DNA of 5,323 nt, from assembly GCA_017646545.1 (NCBI GenBank), contig JAGCMI010000027.1:1-5323 (forward strand), given 5' to 3'. This DNA is from Oscillospiraceae bacterium (lineage in GTDB: Bacteria > Bacillota > Clostridia > Oscillospirales > Oscillospiraceae). The number at the start of each line of letters is the position of its first letter. Within the stretch, counting starts at the first letter, position 1. The notes below the pieces were generated by a model, which worked only from the letters and a program-made list of their open reading frames with translations, did not search any database and was not told the origin of the DNA. Below are positions 1-5,323 of the stretch, in pieces. A program made the translations under genes and the position numbers.

Positions 1-791
1 GCCAGGGTTTTGAGATCCCCGGCATTCCCTTTGAGAAGATGGATGAGGTGAACGCCGCTCTGCAGAGCATTATTGAGGGCTTGGAGATCAACCAGGAAAA
101 CGAAAATGAGGGTTACCCTGCCGCAGGCACAAGAAACATCACCGCTTGCATCGGCAACCGGGTCTGCCCCTATGCTTGCTATGATACCACGGCCTTTGCT
201 AAGCGGATCGAAAAGGCTGTGTTCCCCAATGACCTGCATTTCAAGATCGCCCTCACCGGCTGTCCCAATGATTGCGGAAAGGTGCGTATGCACGATTTCG
301 GCATCATGGGTATGACCGAACCGCAACTGGAGCCTGACCGCTGCATCAGCTGTGGCGCTTGTGTCAAAAAGTGTGAGAAAAAGTCTGTGGGTGCTCTGAA
401 GCTGCAGAACTTCCGCCCTGTTCGGGATGCACAGAAGTGTATCGGTTGCGGTGAGTGCGTCATCAATTGCCCCAACCGTGCCTGGACCCGCAGTGAGCAG
501 AAGTATTACCGCCTGACCCTGCTGGGCAGAACCGGCAAGAAGAATCCCCGCATGGGGGAGGACTTTATTAAATGGGTGGACGAGGACAGCATCATCAAGA
601 TCATCCTGAACACCTATGTTTATGTGAAGGAATACATCGATCCCAACGCTCCCGGCGGCAAGGAACATATCGGTTATATCGTTGACCGTACCGGCTTTGA
701 AGAGTTCAAGCGCTGGGCGTTGAAGGATGTCACCTTGCCCGAAAAGGCAGAAGTCATTACGCCGGTCTATTGGAAGGGAGTTCAGTACTGA
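1..791 (+). CDS. asrC: Anaerobic sulfite reductase subunit C, siroheme/4Fe-4S catalytic subunit (5' truncated)
   Basis: This is the catalytic subunit of the cytoplasmic anaerobic sulfite reductase, which reduces sulfite to sulfide with electrons passed on by AsrB and AsrA. The reading frame is open from base 3 and starts QGFEIPGIPFEK, typical internal AsrC sequence, so the ATG at 39 is internal and the gene begins upstream. About 262 residues are visible; I estimate 55-75 are missing against a family length near 320-340. The siroheme-4Fe-4S motif is C-x5-C (cysteines at 147 and 165) followed by TGCPNDC, C-x3-C (261 and 273). A two-cluster ferredoxin insert follows: CISCGACVKKC from 342 and CIGCGECVINCP from 438, each a complete CxxCxxCxxxC set. 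The stop at 789-791 lies one base before the asrB start, so the two are probably translationally coupled. A dissimilatory or other siroheme nitrite/sulfite reductase is less likely, given the ferredoxin insert and adjacent asrB. Confidence 0.95.
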   Translation, partial: QGFEIPGIPFEKMDEVNAALQSIIEGLEINQENENEGYPAAGTRNITACIGNRVCPYACYDTTAFAKRIEKAVFPNDLHFKIALTGCPNDCGKVRMHDFGIMGMTEPQLEPDRCISCGACVKKCEKKSVGALKLQNFRPVRDAQKCIGCGECVINCPNRAWTRSEQKYYRLTLLGRTGKKNPRMGEDFIKWVDEDSIIKIILNTYVYVKEYIDPNAPGGKEHIGYIVDRTGFEEFKRWALKDVTLPEKAEVITPVYWKGVQY

Positions 792-792
792 T

Positions 793-1581
793 ATGAACGA
801 CTACCTTCCTTTTGTCTCCCGCATTCTGTCCGTAGTCAAACATACTGAGATCGAATATACCTTTCGCTTGTCCTACGATGGGGTCGTGCGCCCGGGTCAG
901 TTTTTTGAAGTGTCCATCCCCAAGTATGGTGAGGCGCCAATCTCTGTCAGCGGTATTGGCGACGGATGGGTGGAACTGACCATCCGCAGGGTAGGCAAGG
1001 TCACCAATGAAGTCTTTGAACATTATGTGGGCGACACATTGTTACTCCGTGGGCCACTTGGCAACGGCTTTGCCCTGGATCTTTTCCAGGGCAAGGAATT
1101 GCTTGTGGTGGCAGGTGGTACTGGTGCAGCGCCTGTGCGTGGCGTGATCCAGCATTTTGCGGAGCATCCCCAGGATTGCAAAGCGCTGACCGCATTAGTC
1201 AGCTTCAAAAAGGAAAATGAGATATTGTTCCGTGACGATTTTTCCCGCTGGTCCAACACTGCTAACATTCTGCTCACCATGACCCGTCAGCAAGAGTCCG
1301 AAAAATACTTGCTTGGCCGTGTGACCAATCATATTCCCAACCTGCAGTTTGAAAATATCAAGAATGCAGTTGCGATCGTAGTGGGTCCTGCCGATCTCAT
1401 GCAATCGGCCGTGGCTGAACTGCTGAAAATCGGCTTCCAGGAGAAGAATATCTGGATCTCCGAGGAGAGGAAGATGTGCTGCGGCTTGGGCAAATGCGGC
1501 CACTGCCGCGTGGGAAAAACCTATATTTGCCTGGAAGGCCCGGTATTCAATTACACCGACGGAAAAATGTTTCTGGATTGA
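793..1581 (+). CDS. asrB: Anaerobic sulfite reductase subunit B, FAD/NAD(P)H-binding electron transfer subunit
   Basis: AsrB takes electrons from NAD(P)H through FAD and passes them to the AsrA/AsrC subunits for sulfite reduction. The 262-residue protein belongs to the ferredoxin-reductase/PyrK-like fold. Residues 33-53 (RPGQFFEV to APISVS) form the FAD-binding strand. Residues 79-93 (VGDTLLLRGPLGNGF) and the glycine-rich AGGTGAAP at 107-114 open the nucleotide-binding half. The C-terminal cysteines C230, C235, C238 and C246 (C-x4-C-x2-C-x7-C) fit the 2Fe-2S site of this family; C229 is an extra neighbour. I chose ATG 793 because it gives a normal AsrB N terminus (MNDYLPF), follows the asrC stop by one base and has a GGAAGGGAG Shine-Dalgarno-like run at 772-780, somewhat far at 12 bases. 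An in-frame ATG at 727 would overlap asrC and add 22 atypical residues. In the well-known operons asrB precedes asrC; here it follows. Confidence 0.94.
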   Translation: MNDYLPFVSRILSVVKHTEIEYTFRLSYDGVVRPGQFFEVSIPKYGEAPISVSGIGDGWVELTIRRVGKVTNEVFEHYVGDTLLLRGPLGNGFALDLFQGKELLVVAGGTGAAPVRGVIQHFAEHPQDCKALTALVSFKKENEILFRDDFSRWSNTANILLTMTRQQESEKYLLGRVTNHIPNLQFENIKNAVAIVVGPADLMQSAVAELLKIGFQEKNIWISEERKMCCGLGKCGHCRVGKTYICLEGPVFNYTDGKMFLD

Positions 1582-1583
1582 TA

Positions 1584-1594
1584 AAAGGAGGGAG
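1584..1594 (+). promoter_or_regulatory. Strong ribosome binding site setting the start of the small cysteine-rich gene
   Basis: AAAGGAGGGAG lies just after the asrB stop. The AAAGGAGG core at 1584-1591 is seven bases before ATG 1599. It decides in favour of this start over in-frame upstream codons inside asrB, such as the ATG at 1476, and shows that the small gene is truly translated as an asr operon member. Confidence 0.85.
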
Positions 1595-1598
1595 CACT

Positions 1599-1844
1599 AT
1601 GCTGGAAGGATGCCAGGGAAAGCCCCGGACACCGACGATTATCGAAAAGGTTTGTCCCCAGTGCGGAGCAGAAATTGAGATGTTCTCCATCGATACGCAG
1701 ATGGCTTGCGAACACTGCGGATTTGTGGCCTATAATGATACCCTTAGCTGTGTGCAATGGTGCGCCTACGCCAGGAAGTGCGTGGGTGATGAGATGTACG
1801 AACACATGATGGAAATTGCAGCCATGCAAAAGGCAAGAAAATAA
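1599..1844 (+). CDS. Small cysteine-rich protein, probable zinc-ribbon-like, function unknown
   Basis: This 81-residue protein belongs to no characterised family that I can name. It has eight cysteines: C5, C19, C22, C37, C40, C51, C55 and C61. C19-PQ-C22 and C37-EH-C40, 14 residues apart, form two CPxCG/CxxCG knuckles typical of a zinc ribbon. A second group, SCVQWCAYARKC at residues 50-61 (C-x3-C-x5-C), is followed by an acidic helix-like tail (GDEMYEHMMEIAAM) and a basic end. No signal peptide or membrane segment is visible, so it should be cytoplasmic. It follows asrB by 17 bases with a strong ribosome binding site, so it is very probably co-transcribed with asr. Zinc binding, Fe-S binding or a redox role are all possible; the second cysteine group is not needed for a simple ribbon. 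I am confident that it is a real gene, and its role is open. Confidence 0.85.
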   Translation: MLEGCQGKPRTPTIIEKVCPQCGAEIEMFSIDTQMACEHCGFVAYNDTLSCVQWCAYARKCVGDEMYEHMMEIAAMQKARK

Positions 1845-1868
1845 TTTTCTATGTGACATTTGCAACAT
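1845..1868 (+). promoter_or_regulatory. Putative CRP/FNR-family operator upstream of the ferredoxin-hcp genes
   Basis: The block TTTTCT followed by ATGTGACATTTGCAACAT contains an imperfect dyad, ATGTnnCAnnTGnnACAT (1851-1868, 12 of 18 positions symmetric). The left half TGTGA and the weaker right half CAACA are six bases apart, the layout of a CRP/FNR-type site. The centre (1859.5) is at -41.5 from the start inferred from the -10 box, the class II activator position. Its first 14 bases recur with one change at 4286-4299. HcpR, a CRP/FNR-family regulator known to control hcp in anaerobes, is a candidate; this is inference. Confidence 0.55.
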
Positions 1869-1888
1869 CAAAAAAGGAATTTGATTTG

Positions 1889-1901
1889 TATAATCGTAGT
1901 A
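1889..1901 (+). promoter_or_regulatory. Putative -10 box and transcription start for the ferredoxin-hcp unit
   Basis: A perfect TATAAT lies at 1889-1894, which places the start near A1901. The leader would be about 38 bases and contains AAAGGAGG at 1924-1931, seven bases before ATG 1939. No good -35 hexamer is found: 18 bases upstream the sequence is ACATCA, inside the operator. A strong -10 with no -35 and a site at -41.5 suggests dependence on an activator. The surrounding gap 1845-1938 is AT-rich, and I see no terminator hairpin in it. Confidence 0.6.
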
Positions 1902-1938
1902 CAACCATAAAAATACCCCCATTAAAGGAGGAAACACG

Positions 1939-2625
1939 ATGATCCGAAGAATCATTACCATTGATGAAGAAAAATGCAACGGCTGCGGTCTGTGCGCTGA
2001 TGCCTGCCACGAAGGTGCCATTGGCATCGTAGACGGCAAAGCCAAACTTTTGCGGGAGGACTACTGCGATGGCCTGGGCGATTGCCTGCCGGCTTGCCCC
2101 ATGAATGCCATTTCCTTTGAGGAGCGGGAAGCCCCAGCCTACAACGAAGCCGCTGTGCTGGCCGCCAAGAAGGCCAAGGAAGAAACACTGCCCTGCGGTT
2201 GCCCCGGCTCTGCCTGCCAGAGCATCTGCCATGACCACCACAGCGAAGATGTGTATGTTCCCAGTGAACTGACCAACTTCCCGGTGCAGATCAAGCTGCT
2301 GCCTCCCAATGCGCCCTACTTTGACGGCGCTGATCTGCTGATCGCTGCCGACTGCACCGCCTATTCCTACGGTAATTTCCACCACGATTTTATGCAGGAT
2401 AAGGTGACACTGATCGGCTGTCCCAAGCTGGATATGGTAGACTACTCTGAAAAGCTGACACAAATTTTCAAGTACAATAATATTCGTTCCATTACCGTCA
2501 CCCGGATGACAGTGCCCTGTTGCGGAGGTCTAAGCTACGCGGTGCAAACCGCTGTTGAAAACAGCGGCAAGAATATCCCTTTGCATATCGTAACCATTAG
2601 TCCCGACGGGAAGATCATGAAGTAA
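1939..2625 (+). CDS. Hcp-associated 4Fe-4S ferredoxin-like protein with extra cysteine-bearing C-terminal domain
   Basis: This 228-residue cytoplasmic Fe-S protein is probably the electron donor or partner of Hcp, whose gene starts 13 bases downstream. Residues 1-60 form a ferredoxin domain. The first cluster set is complete (C13, C16, C19, C23: CNGCGLCADAC). The second has only C43, C49 and C53-P (CDGLGDCLPACP), because the usual second cysteine is replaced by L46; the CDGLGxC form is familiar in this protein type. A middle segment has C86, C88, C93 and C97 (CGCPGSACQSIC). The C-terminal part, residues about 110-228, looks like an alpha/beta domain with C139, C161 (IGCPKLD) and C194-C195 (VPCCGGL). 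The start is fixed by AAAGGAGG at 1924-1931. Pairing with hcp is common in anaerobes and supports an electron-transfer role, though the job of the C-terminal domain is unknown to me. Confidence 0.88.
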   Translation: MIRRIITIDEEKCNGCGLCADACHEGAIGIVDGKAKLLREDYCDGLGDCLPACPMNAISFEEREAPAYNEAAVLAAKKAKEETLPCGCPGSACQSICHDHHSEDVYVPSELTNFPVQIKLLPPNAPYFDGADLLIAADCTAYSYGNFHHDFMQDKVTLIGCPKLDMVDYSEKLTQIFKYNNIRSITVTRMTVPCCGGLSYAVQTAVENSGKNIPLHIVTISPDGKIMK

Positions 2626-2638
2626 AGGAGAAAAGACT

Positions 2639-4228
2639 ATGTTTTGTTTTCAGTGTGAGCAGACTGCTGGTTGCAAGTCCTGTGCAGGTAATGCTGGCGT
2701 CTGCGGAAAAAATGAAAATACAGCTTTTTTGCAGGACAAACTGACCGGTGCTTTGATTGGTTTGGCTCGAGCTACCGACAACAACGAACATCTGGTGGAG
2801 GAGTCCACCAATCAGCTGTTCTTGGAGGGTCTTTTTGCTACCCTTACCAATGTTAACTTTGATGGGGAGACCTTCTACCGCTTGCTGGATTGGGTCGATG
2901 TGGAGAAACACAGACTGATCAGAAACTGCTATGAATGCACATCTCCCTGCGGAAGAAATGATGACTATGACATGGATAATCTGTGGAACGCAGACGAGGA
3001 CAGCCGAAGCTTGCGCAGCCTAATCCTTTTCGGCGTCCGTGGTCTGGCAGCCTATGCCTATCACGCCTGGGTGCTGGGTTATAAAGATGACAGCATCTAT
3101 CAGTTTATCCATAAGGCTCTGTTCGCCGTTGGTCGGGATGATTGGGGCATGGATCTGCTCCTGCCCATTGTGCTGGAGGTTGGCGAAGTAAACCTCAAGT
3201 GCATGGCCTTGCTTGATAAGGCCAATACTGAAACCTACGGCCATCCGGAGCCTACTCAGGTGAGCCTGACAGTGGAAAAGGGACCCTTCATTGTGGTCAC
3301 CGGCCATGATCTGTATGACCTGAAGCTGCTGCTGGAGCAGACCGAGGGCAAGGGTATTAACATCTATACCCACGGCGAGATGCTGCCGGCTCACGCCTAT
3401 CCTGAGCTGAAGAAATATCCCCACCTGAAGGGCAATTTCGGCACTGCATGGCAGAATCAGCAGAAGGAATTCGCTGCGCTACCCGCACCAATCCTCTTTA
3501 CTACCAACTGCCTGATGCCGCCTAAGGAAAGCTATTCTGACCGGGTGTTTACCACCGGTGTGGTAGGCTATCCCGATATGCGGCACATCGGTGACAACAA
3601 GGATTTCACCCCCGTCATCCGCAAGGCCCTGGAACTGGGCGGTTTTGATCAGGATACCACTTTCCCCGGCATTAACGGCGGTGAAACGGTCATGACCGGC
3701 TTTGCTCGGAACACGGTTATGAATGTGGCCGGTACGGTTATCGACGCTGTGAAGGCAGGTGCCATTAAGCACTTCTTCTTGGTAGCTGGTTGTGACGGCA
3801 GCCGTCCCGGCAGAAACTATTACACCGAGTTTGTAAAGCAGACCCCTGCCGACACTGTGGTGCTGACCCTGGCCTGCGGCAAGTACCGCTTCAATGACTT
3901 GGATCTGGGTACCATTGGTGGGCTGCCCCGGCTGATGGACATCGGCCAGTGCAACGATGCCTACTCGGCCATCCAAATCGCTTTGGCTCTGGCAGATGCC
4001 TTTGGCTGTGGTGTCAATGATCTGCCCCTGAGTATGGTGCTCAGCTGGTATGAGCAGAAGGCTGTCTGTATTCTGCTGACTCTGCTGCACCTGGGTATCA
4101 AGAATATCCGCCTCGGCCCCACGCTGCCTGCATTCGTTTCTCCCAATGTATTGAACTTCCTGGTTGAGAAGTTTAACATTACGCCCATCACCACCCCGGA
4201 GGAAGATCTGAAGGCAATTCTCGGTTGA
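2639..4228 (+). CDS. hcp: Hybrid cluster protein (hydroxylamine reductase / NO-detoxifying Hcp)
   Basis: Hcp carries a cubane-type cluster and the 4Fe-2S-2O hybrid cluster. It reduces hydroxylamine in vitro, and in E. coli acts as an anaerobic NO reductase. The 529-residue protein is full length, slightly shorter than the roughly 550 of studied members. N-terminal cluster cysteines are C3, C6, C15 and C22 (C-x2-C-x8-C-x6-C) with an extra C12. Hybrid-cluster ligands are all visible: H223 (TGHD), E247 (THGEM), C291 (TTNC), C385 (VAGCDGS, the persulfide position), C413 (LACGKY), C438 (IGQC) and E472 (WYEQK, with K474). Their spacing agrees with the Desulfovibrio ligands as I remember them, apart from one residue before the last glutamate. 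AAAGGAG at 2624-2630 overlaps the upstream stop and sets the start, implying coupling with the ferredoxin gene. The gene ends 14 bases before a terminator stem. It is cytoplasmic and probably induced under nitrosative conditions. Confidence 0.97.
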   Translation: MFCFQCEQTAGCKSCAGNAGVCGKNENTAFLQDKLTGALIGLARATDNNEHLVEESTNQLFLEGLFATLTNVNFDGETFYRLLDWVDVEKHRLIRNCYECTSPCGRNDDYDMDNLWNADEDSRSLRSLILFGVRGLAAYAYHAWVLGYKDDSIYQFIHKALFAVGRDDWGMDLLLPIVLEVGEVNLKCMALLDKANTETYGHPEPTQVSLTVEKGPFIVVTGHDLYDLKLLLEQTEGKGINIYTHGEMLPAHAYPELKKYPHLKGNFGTAWQNQQKEFAALPAPILFTTNCLMPPKESYSDRVFTTGVVGYPDMRHIGDNKDFTPVIRKALELGGFDQDTTFPGINGGETVMTGFARNTVMNVAGTVIDAVKAGAIKHFFLVAGCDGSRPGRNYYTEFVKQTPADTVVLTLACGKYRFNDLDLGTIGGLPRLMDIGQCNDAYSAIQIALALADAFGCGVNDLPLSMVLSWYEQKAVCILLTLLHLGIKNIRLGPTLPAFVSPNVLNFLVEKFNITPITTPEEDLKAILG

Positions 4229-4242
4229 TCACACACGCAAAC

Positions 4243-4289
4243 ACACCTGGCTGGAGAATCCCCCTCTCTGGTCAGGTGTTGTCTTTTTT
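4243..4289 (+). terminator. Rho-independent terminator after hcp
   Basis: ACACCTGGCTGGAGA (4243-4257) pairs with 4265-4279 to give an uninterrupted 15-base-pair stem, three of the pairs being G-U, closed by a 7-base loop at 4258-4264 (AATCCCC). A run of six T at 4284-4289 follows four bases after the stem. It ends the hcp transcript, so the downstream flavoprotein gene needs its own promoter. Confidence 0.88.
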
Positions 4290-4309
4290 CTCTGTGACAA
4301 AAGCACCGA
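4286..4309 (+). promoter_or_regulatory. Second copy of the putative CRP/FNR-family operator, upstream of the flavoprotein gene
   Basis: TTTTCTCTGTGACA (4286-4299) matches 1845-1858 at 13 of 14 bases, and the shared GCA recurs at the same offset (4303-4305 against 1862-1864). The right half of the dyad is poorer here. The first four T belong to the terminator tract, so the match that counts is CT[A/C]TGTGACAnnnGCA. TGTGA starts exactly 37 bases before the downstream -10 box, as in the first copy, putting the centre at -41.5. The regulator is not identified. Confidence 0.45.
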
Positions 4310-4342
4310 CAAACCCACGGAGAAGCTGATATCCTAAGTAAA
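4306..4342 (+). promoter_or_regulatory. Putative promoter of the dihydrolipoyl-dehydrogenase-type gene
   Basis: An extended -10, TGATATCCT (TG at 4327-4328, hexamer TATCCT at 4330-4335), lies 18 bases after CCGACA (4306-4311), which matches four of six bases of TTGACA. The start would be near 4342, giving a very short leader of about 15 bases that still includes GGAGG at 4345-4349. The short leader is a reason for caution. The rest of the gap 4229-4356 holds only the terminator and the operator. Confidence 0.42.
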
Positions 4343-4356
4343 AAGGAGGAACGACT

Positions 4357-5323
4357 ATGAATCAAATGGAACTTTATGATCTGATCGTCATCGGTGGTGG
4401 CCCCGGTGGATACAATGCTGCAGAGCGGGCTGCTCATGCAGGTCTGAAAACCCTGTTGTTTGAAAAGCGTGCATTGGGCGGCGTTTGCCTGAACGAAGGG
4501 TGTATTCCCTCCAAGGCTTTACTGCACTCTGCTAAAACCTACGAACACGCCCTGCACGCAGCGGCCTACGGCGTGACCTGCAGCGATGTTGCTATCGACC
4601 AGCAAAAGGTGATTGCAAGAAAAGCAAAGGTGGTCCGCACCCTGGTTGCCGGAGTCCGTTCCAAGATGAAGCACGCCGGTGTGACGGTAGTGATGGAAGA
4701 AGCGAAGATCGAAGGCAAAAACGATGCAGATTTCCTGGTTTCCGCAGGTGGGCAGACCTATATGGGAAAGAACCTTATGATTGCCACCGGTTCATCCAAT
4801 GTGATTCCACCGCTACCCGGGATCCGGGAACATATGGGAGATTTTGTTCTAACAAACCGTGAGGTTTTGGATCTGAAAGAGATCCCCAAGGAATTTGTAG
4901 TGATCGGCGGCGGTGTCATCGGTTTGGAAATGGCCTGCTATTATAATGCGGTTGGCTCGAAGGTAACTGTTGTGGAAATGCTGGATCATATCGCCGGTCC
5001 TACCGACCGGGAGATCAGTACCATGCTGCAAAAGATGCTGGAGAAGAAGGGAATCACTTTCTTGCTGGGGCATAAAGTTCAGGCAGTGGAAGATGGCGCT
5101 GTCATTGCCGAGGATCCCAATGGCGAAACCAAGCGGATCTCGGCAGATAAAGTGCTGCTGTCCATTGGTCGCAGAGCCAACTGCGCAGGTCTTGGTCTGG
5201 AGAATATCAGTGTGACATATGATCGTGGTATTACTACCGATCTTATGGGCTGCACCAATGTACCGGGCGTTTACGCCGTGGGCGATGTGAATGGGCATCA
5301 CATGCTGGCCCACACCGCATACC
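4357..5323 (+). CDS. lpdA: Dihydrolipoyl dehydrogenase-type FAD/NAD disulfide oxidoreductase (3' truncated)
   Basis: This is a class I pyridine nucleotide-disulfide oxidoreductase, best matched to dihydrolipoyl dehydrogenase, which reoxidises dihydrolipoyl groups of 2-oxoacid dehydrogenase or glycine cleavage complexes with NAD. The 322 visible residues show the FAD site GGGPGG (13-18), the redox disulfide GGVCLNEGCIPSK (41-53, with C44-x4-C49), an ATG motif with the following Ser-Ser-Asn, the NAD site GGGVIG (184-189) and the second FAD motif YAVGD ending at D310. The frame is still open at the window edge; roughly 140-150 residues, including the dimer interface with the catalytic His-Glu pair, lie beyond it. 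There is no N-terminal lipoyl domain. ATG 4357 is set by AAAAGGAGGA at 4341-4350; a second ATG three codons later is possible. The operator shared with the ferredoxin-hcp unit raises the chance of a redox-stress role, but no partner genes are in view. A related reductase with another substrate is possible. Confidence 0.88.
   Translation, partial: MNQMELYDLIVIGGGPGGYNAAERAAHAGLKTLLFEKRALGGVCLNEGCIPSKALLHSAKTYEHALHAAAYGVTCSDVAIDQQKVIARKAKVVRTLVAGVRSKMKHAGVTVVMEEAKIEGKNDADFLVSAGGQTYMGKNLMIATGSSNVIPPLPGIREHMGDFVLTNREVLDLKEIPKEFVVIGGGVIGLEMACYYNAVGSKVTVVEMLDHIAGPTDREISTMLQKMLEKKGITFLLGHKVQAVEDGAVIAEDPNGETKRISADKVLLSIGRRANCAGLGLENISVTYDRGITTDLMGCTNVPGVYAVGDVNGHHMLAHTAY

Noticed and set aside
727..792. 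Possible earlier start of asrB at ATG 727
   Set aside because: It would overlap asrC and add 22 residues unlike AsrB N termini; ATG 793 gives a normal AsrB start just after the asrC stop.
1476..1598. Possible earlier start of the small cysteine-rich protein inside asrB
   Set aside because: The strong AAAGGAGG at 1584-1591 points to ATG 1599, and the upstream frame runs through the conserved cysteine region of asrB.
1551..2463. Long open frames on the minus strand over the small gene and the ferredoxin gene
   Set aside because: They mirror strongly conserved Fe-S coding sequence on the + strand, show no recognisable domain and have no supporting ribosome binding site that I can see.
3479..4090. 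203-codon minus-strand open frame opposite hcp
   Set aside because: It lies wholly antisense to the invariant hybrid-cluster region of Hcp and resembles no protein family I know.
5211..5217. Another TGTGACA inside the flavoprotein gene, with TGTGAC also at about 1320, 3791 and 4680
   Set aside because: These lie inside coding sequence, mostly encoding Val-Thr or Cys-Asp, and lack the upstream TTTTCT context. They are best read as chance, and they show that the hexamer alone is not informative.
1..5323. CRISPR array, insertion sequence, tRNA/rRNA or attachment site
   Set aside because: No regular direct repeats, terminal inverted repeats, transposase-like protein or structured RNA gene were seen; nearly all the sequence is conserved metabolic coding sequence.

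Overview
The window looks like part of an anaerobic metabolism locus from a strictly anaerobic Firmicute, probably class Clostridia and possibly a gut Oscillospiraceae-type organism. The evidence is an assimilatory-type anaerobic sulfite reductase (Asr), a hybrid cluster protein, several cysteine-rich Fe-S proteins, strong AAAGGAGG ribosome binding sites and moderate GC. Genus cannot be named from the sequence alone. All genes lie on the + strand and are tightly packed.

Layout. (1) Positions 1-791 hold the 3' part of asrC, the siroheme/4Fe-4S catalytic subunit of anaerobic sulfite reductase; its 5' end lies outside the window. (2) Positions 793-1581 hold asrB, the FAD/NAD(P)H-binding subunit with a C-terminal 2Fe-2S cysteine set. 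(3) Positions 1599-1844 hold an 81-residue protein with eight cysteines and no function I recognise. (4) Positions 1845-1938 form a 94-base gap with a clear -10 box and a CRP/FNR-like site placed as for a class II activator. (5) Positions 1939-2625 hold a ferredoxin-like Fe-S protein with an extra cysteine-bearing C-terminal domain. (6) Positions 2639-4228 hold hcp, the hybrid cluster protein, with every expected hybrid-cluster ligand present. (7) Positions 4229-4356 form a 128-base gap with a strong intrinsic terminator, then a second copy of the CRP/FNR-like site and promoter. (8) From 4357 to the window end lies a dihydrolipoyl-dehydrogenase-type flavoprotein, truncated by the window at its 3' end.

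How they fit. AsrC and AsrB would reduce sulfite to sulfide with electrons from NAD(P)H, with AsrA (not in view) as the usual third subunit. The ferredoxin and Hcp form a common anaerobe pair linked to hydroxylamine/NO detoxification, with the ferredoxin the likely electron donor. No terminator is visible between the small cysteine-rich gene and the ferredoxin gene, so asr transcripts could read through into the hcp pair.

The most interesting signal is regulatory. The element TTTTCT[A/C]TGTGACA is found in both intergenic regions. In each, TGTGA begins exactly 37 bases before a -10 hexamer, which puts the centre of the site at -41.5 from the inferred start. This suggests that one CRP/FNR-family regulator (HcpR is the obvious candidate) controls both the ferredoxin-hcp unit and the flavoprotein gene. 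I did not find a clearly new enzyme system. The small cysteine-rich protein, the asrC-before-asrB order and the shared promoter element are the best leads.
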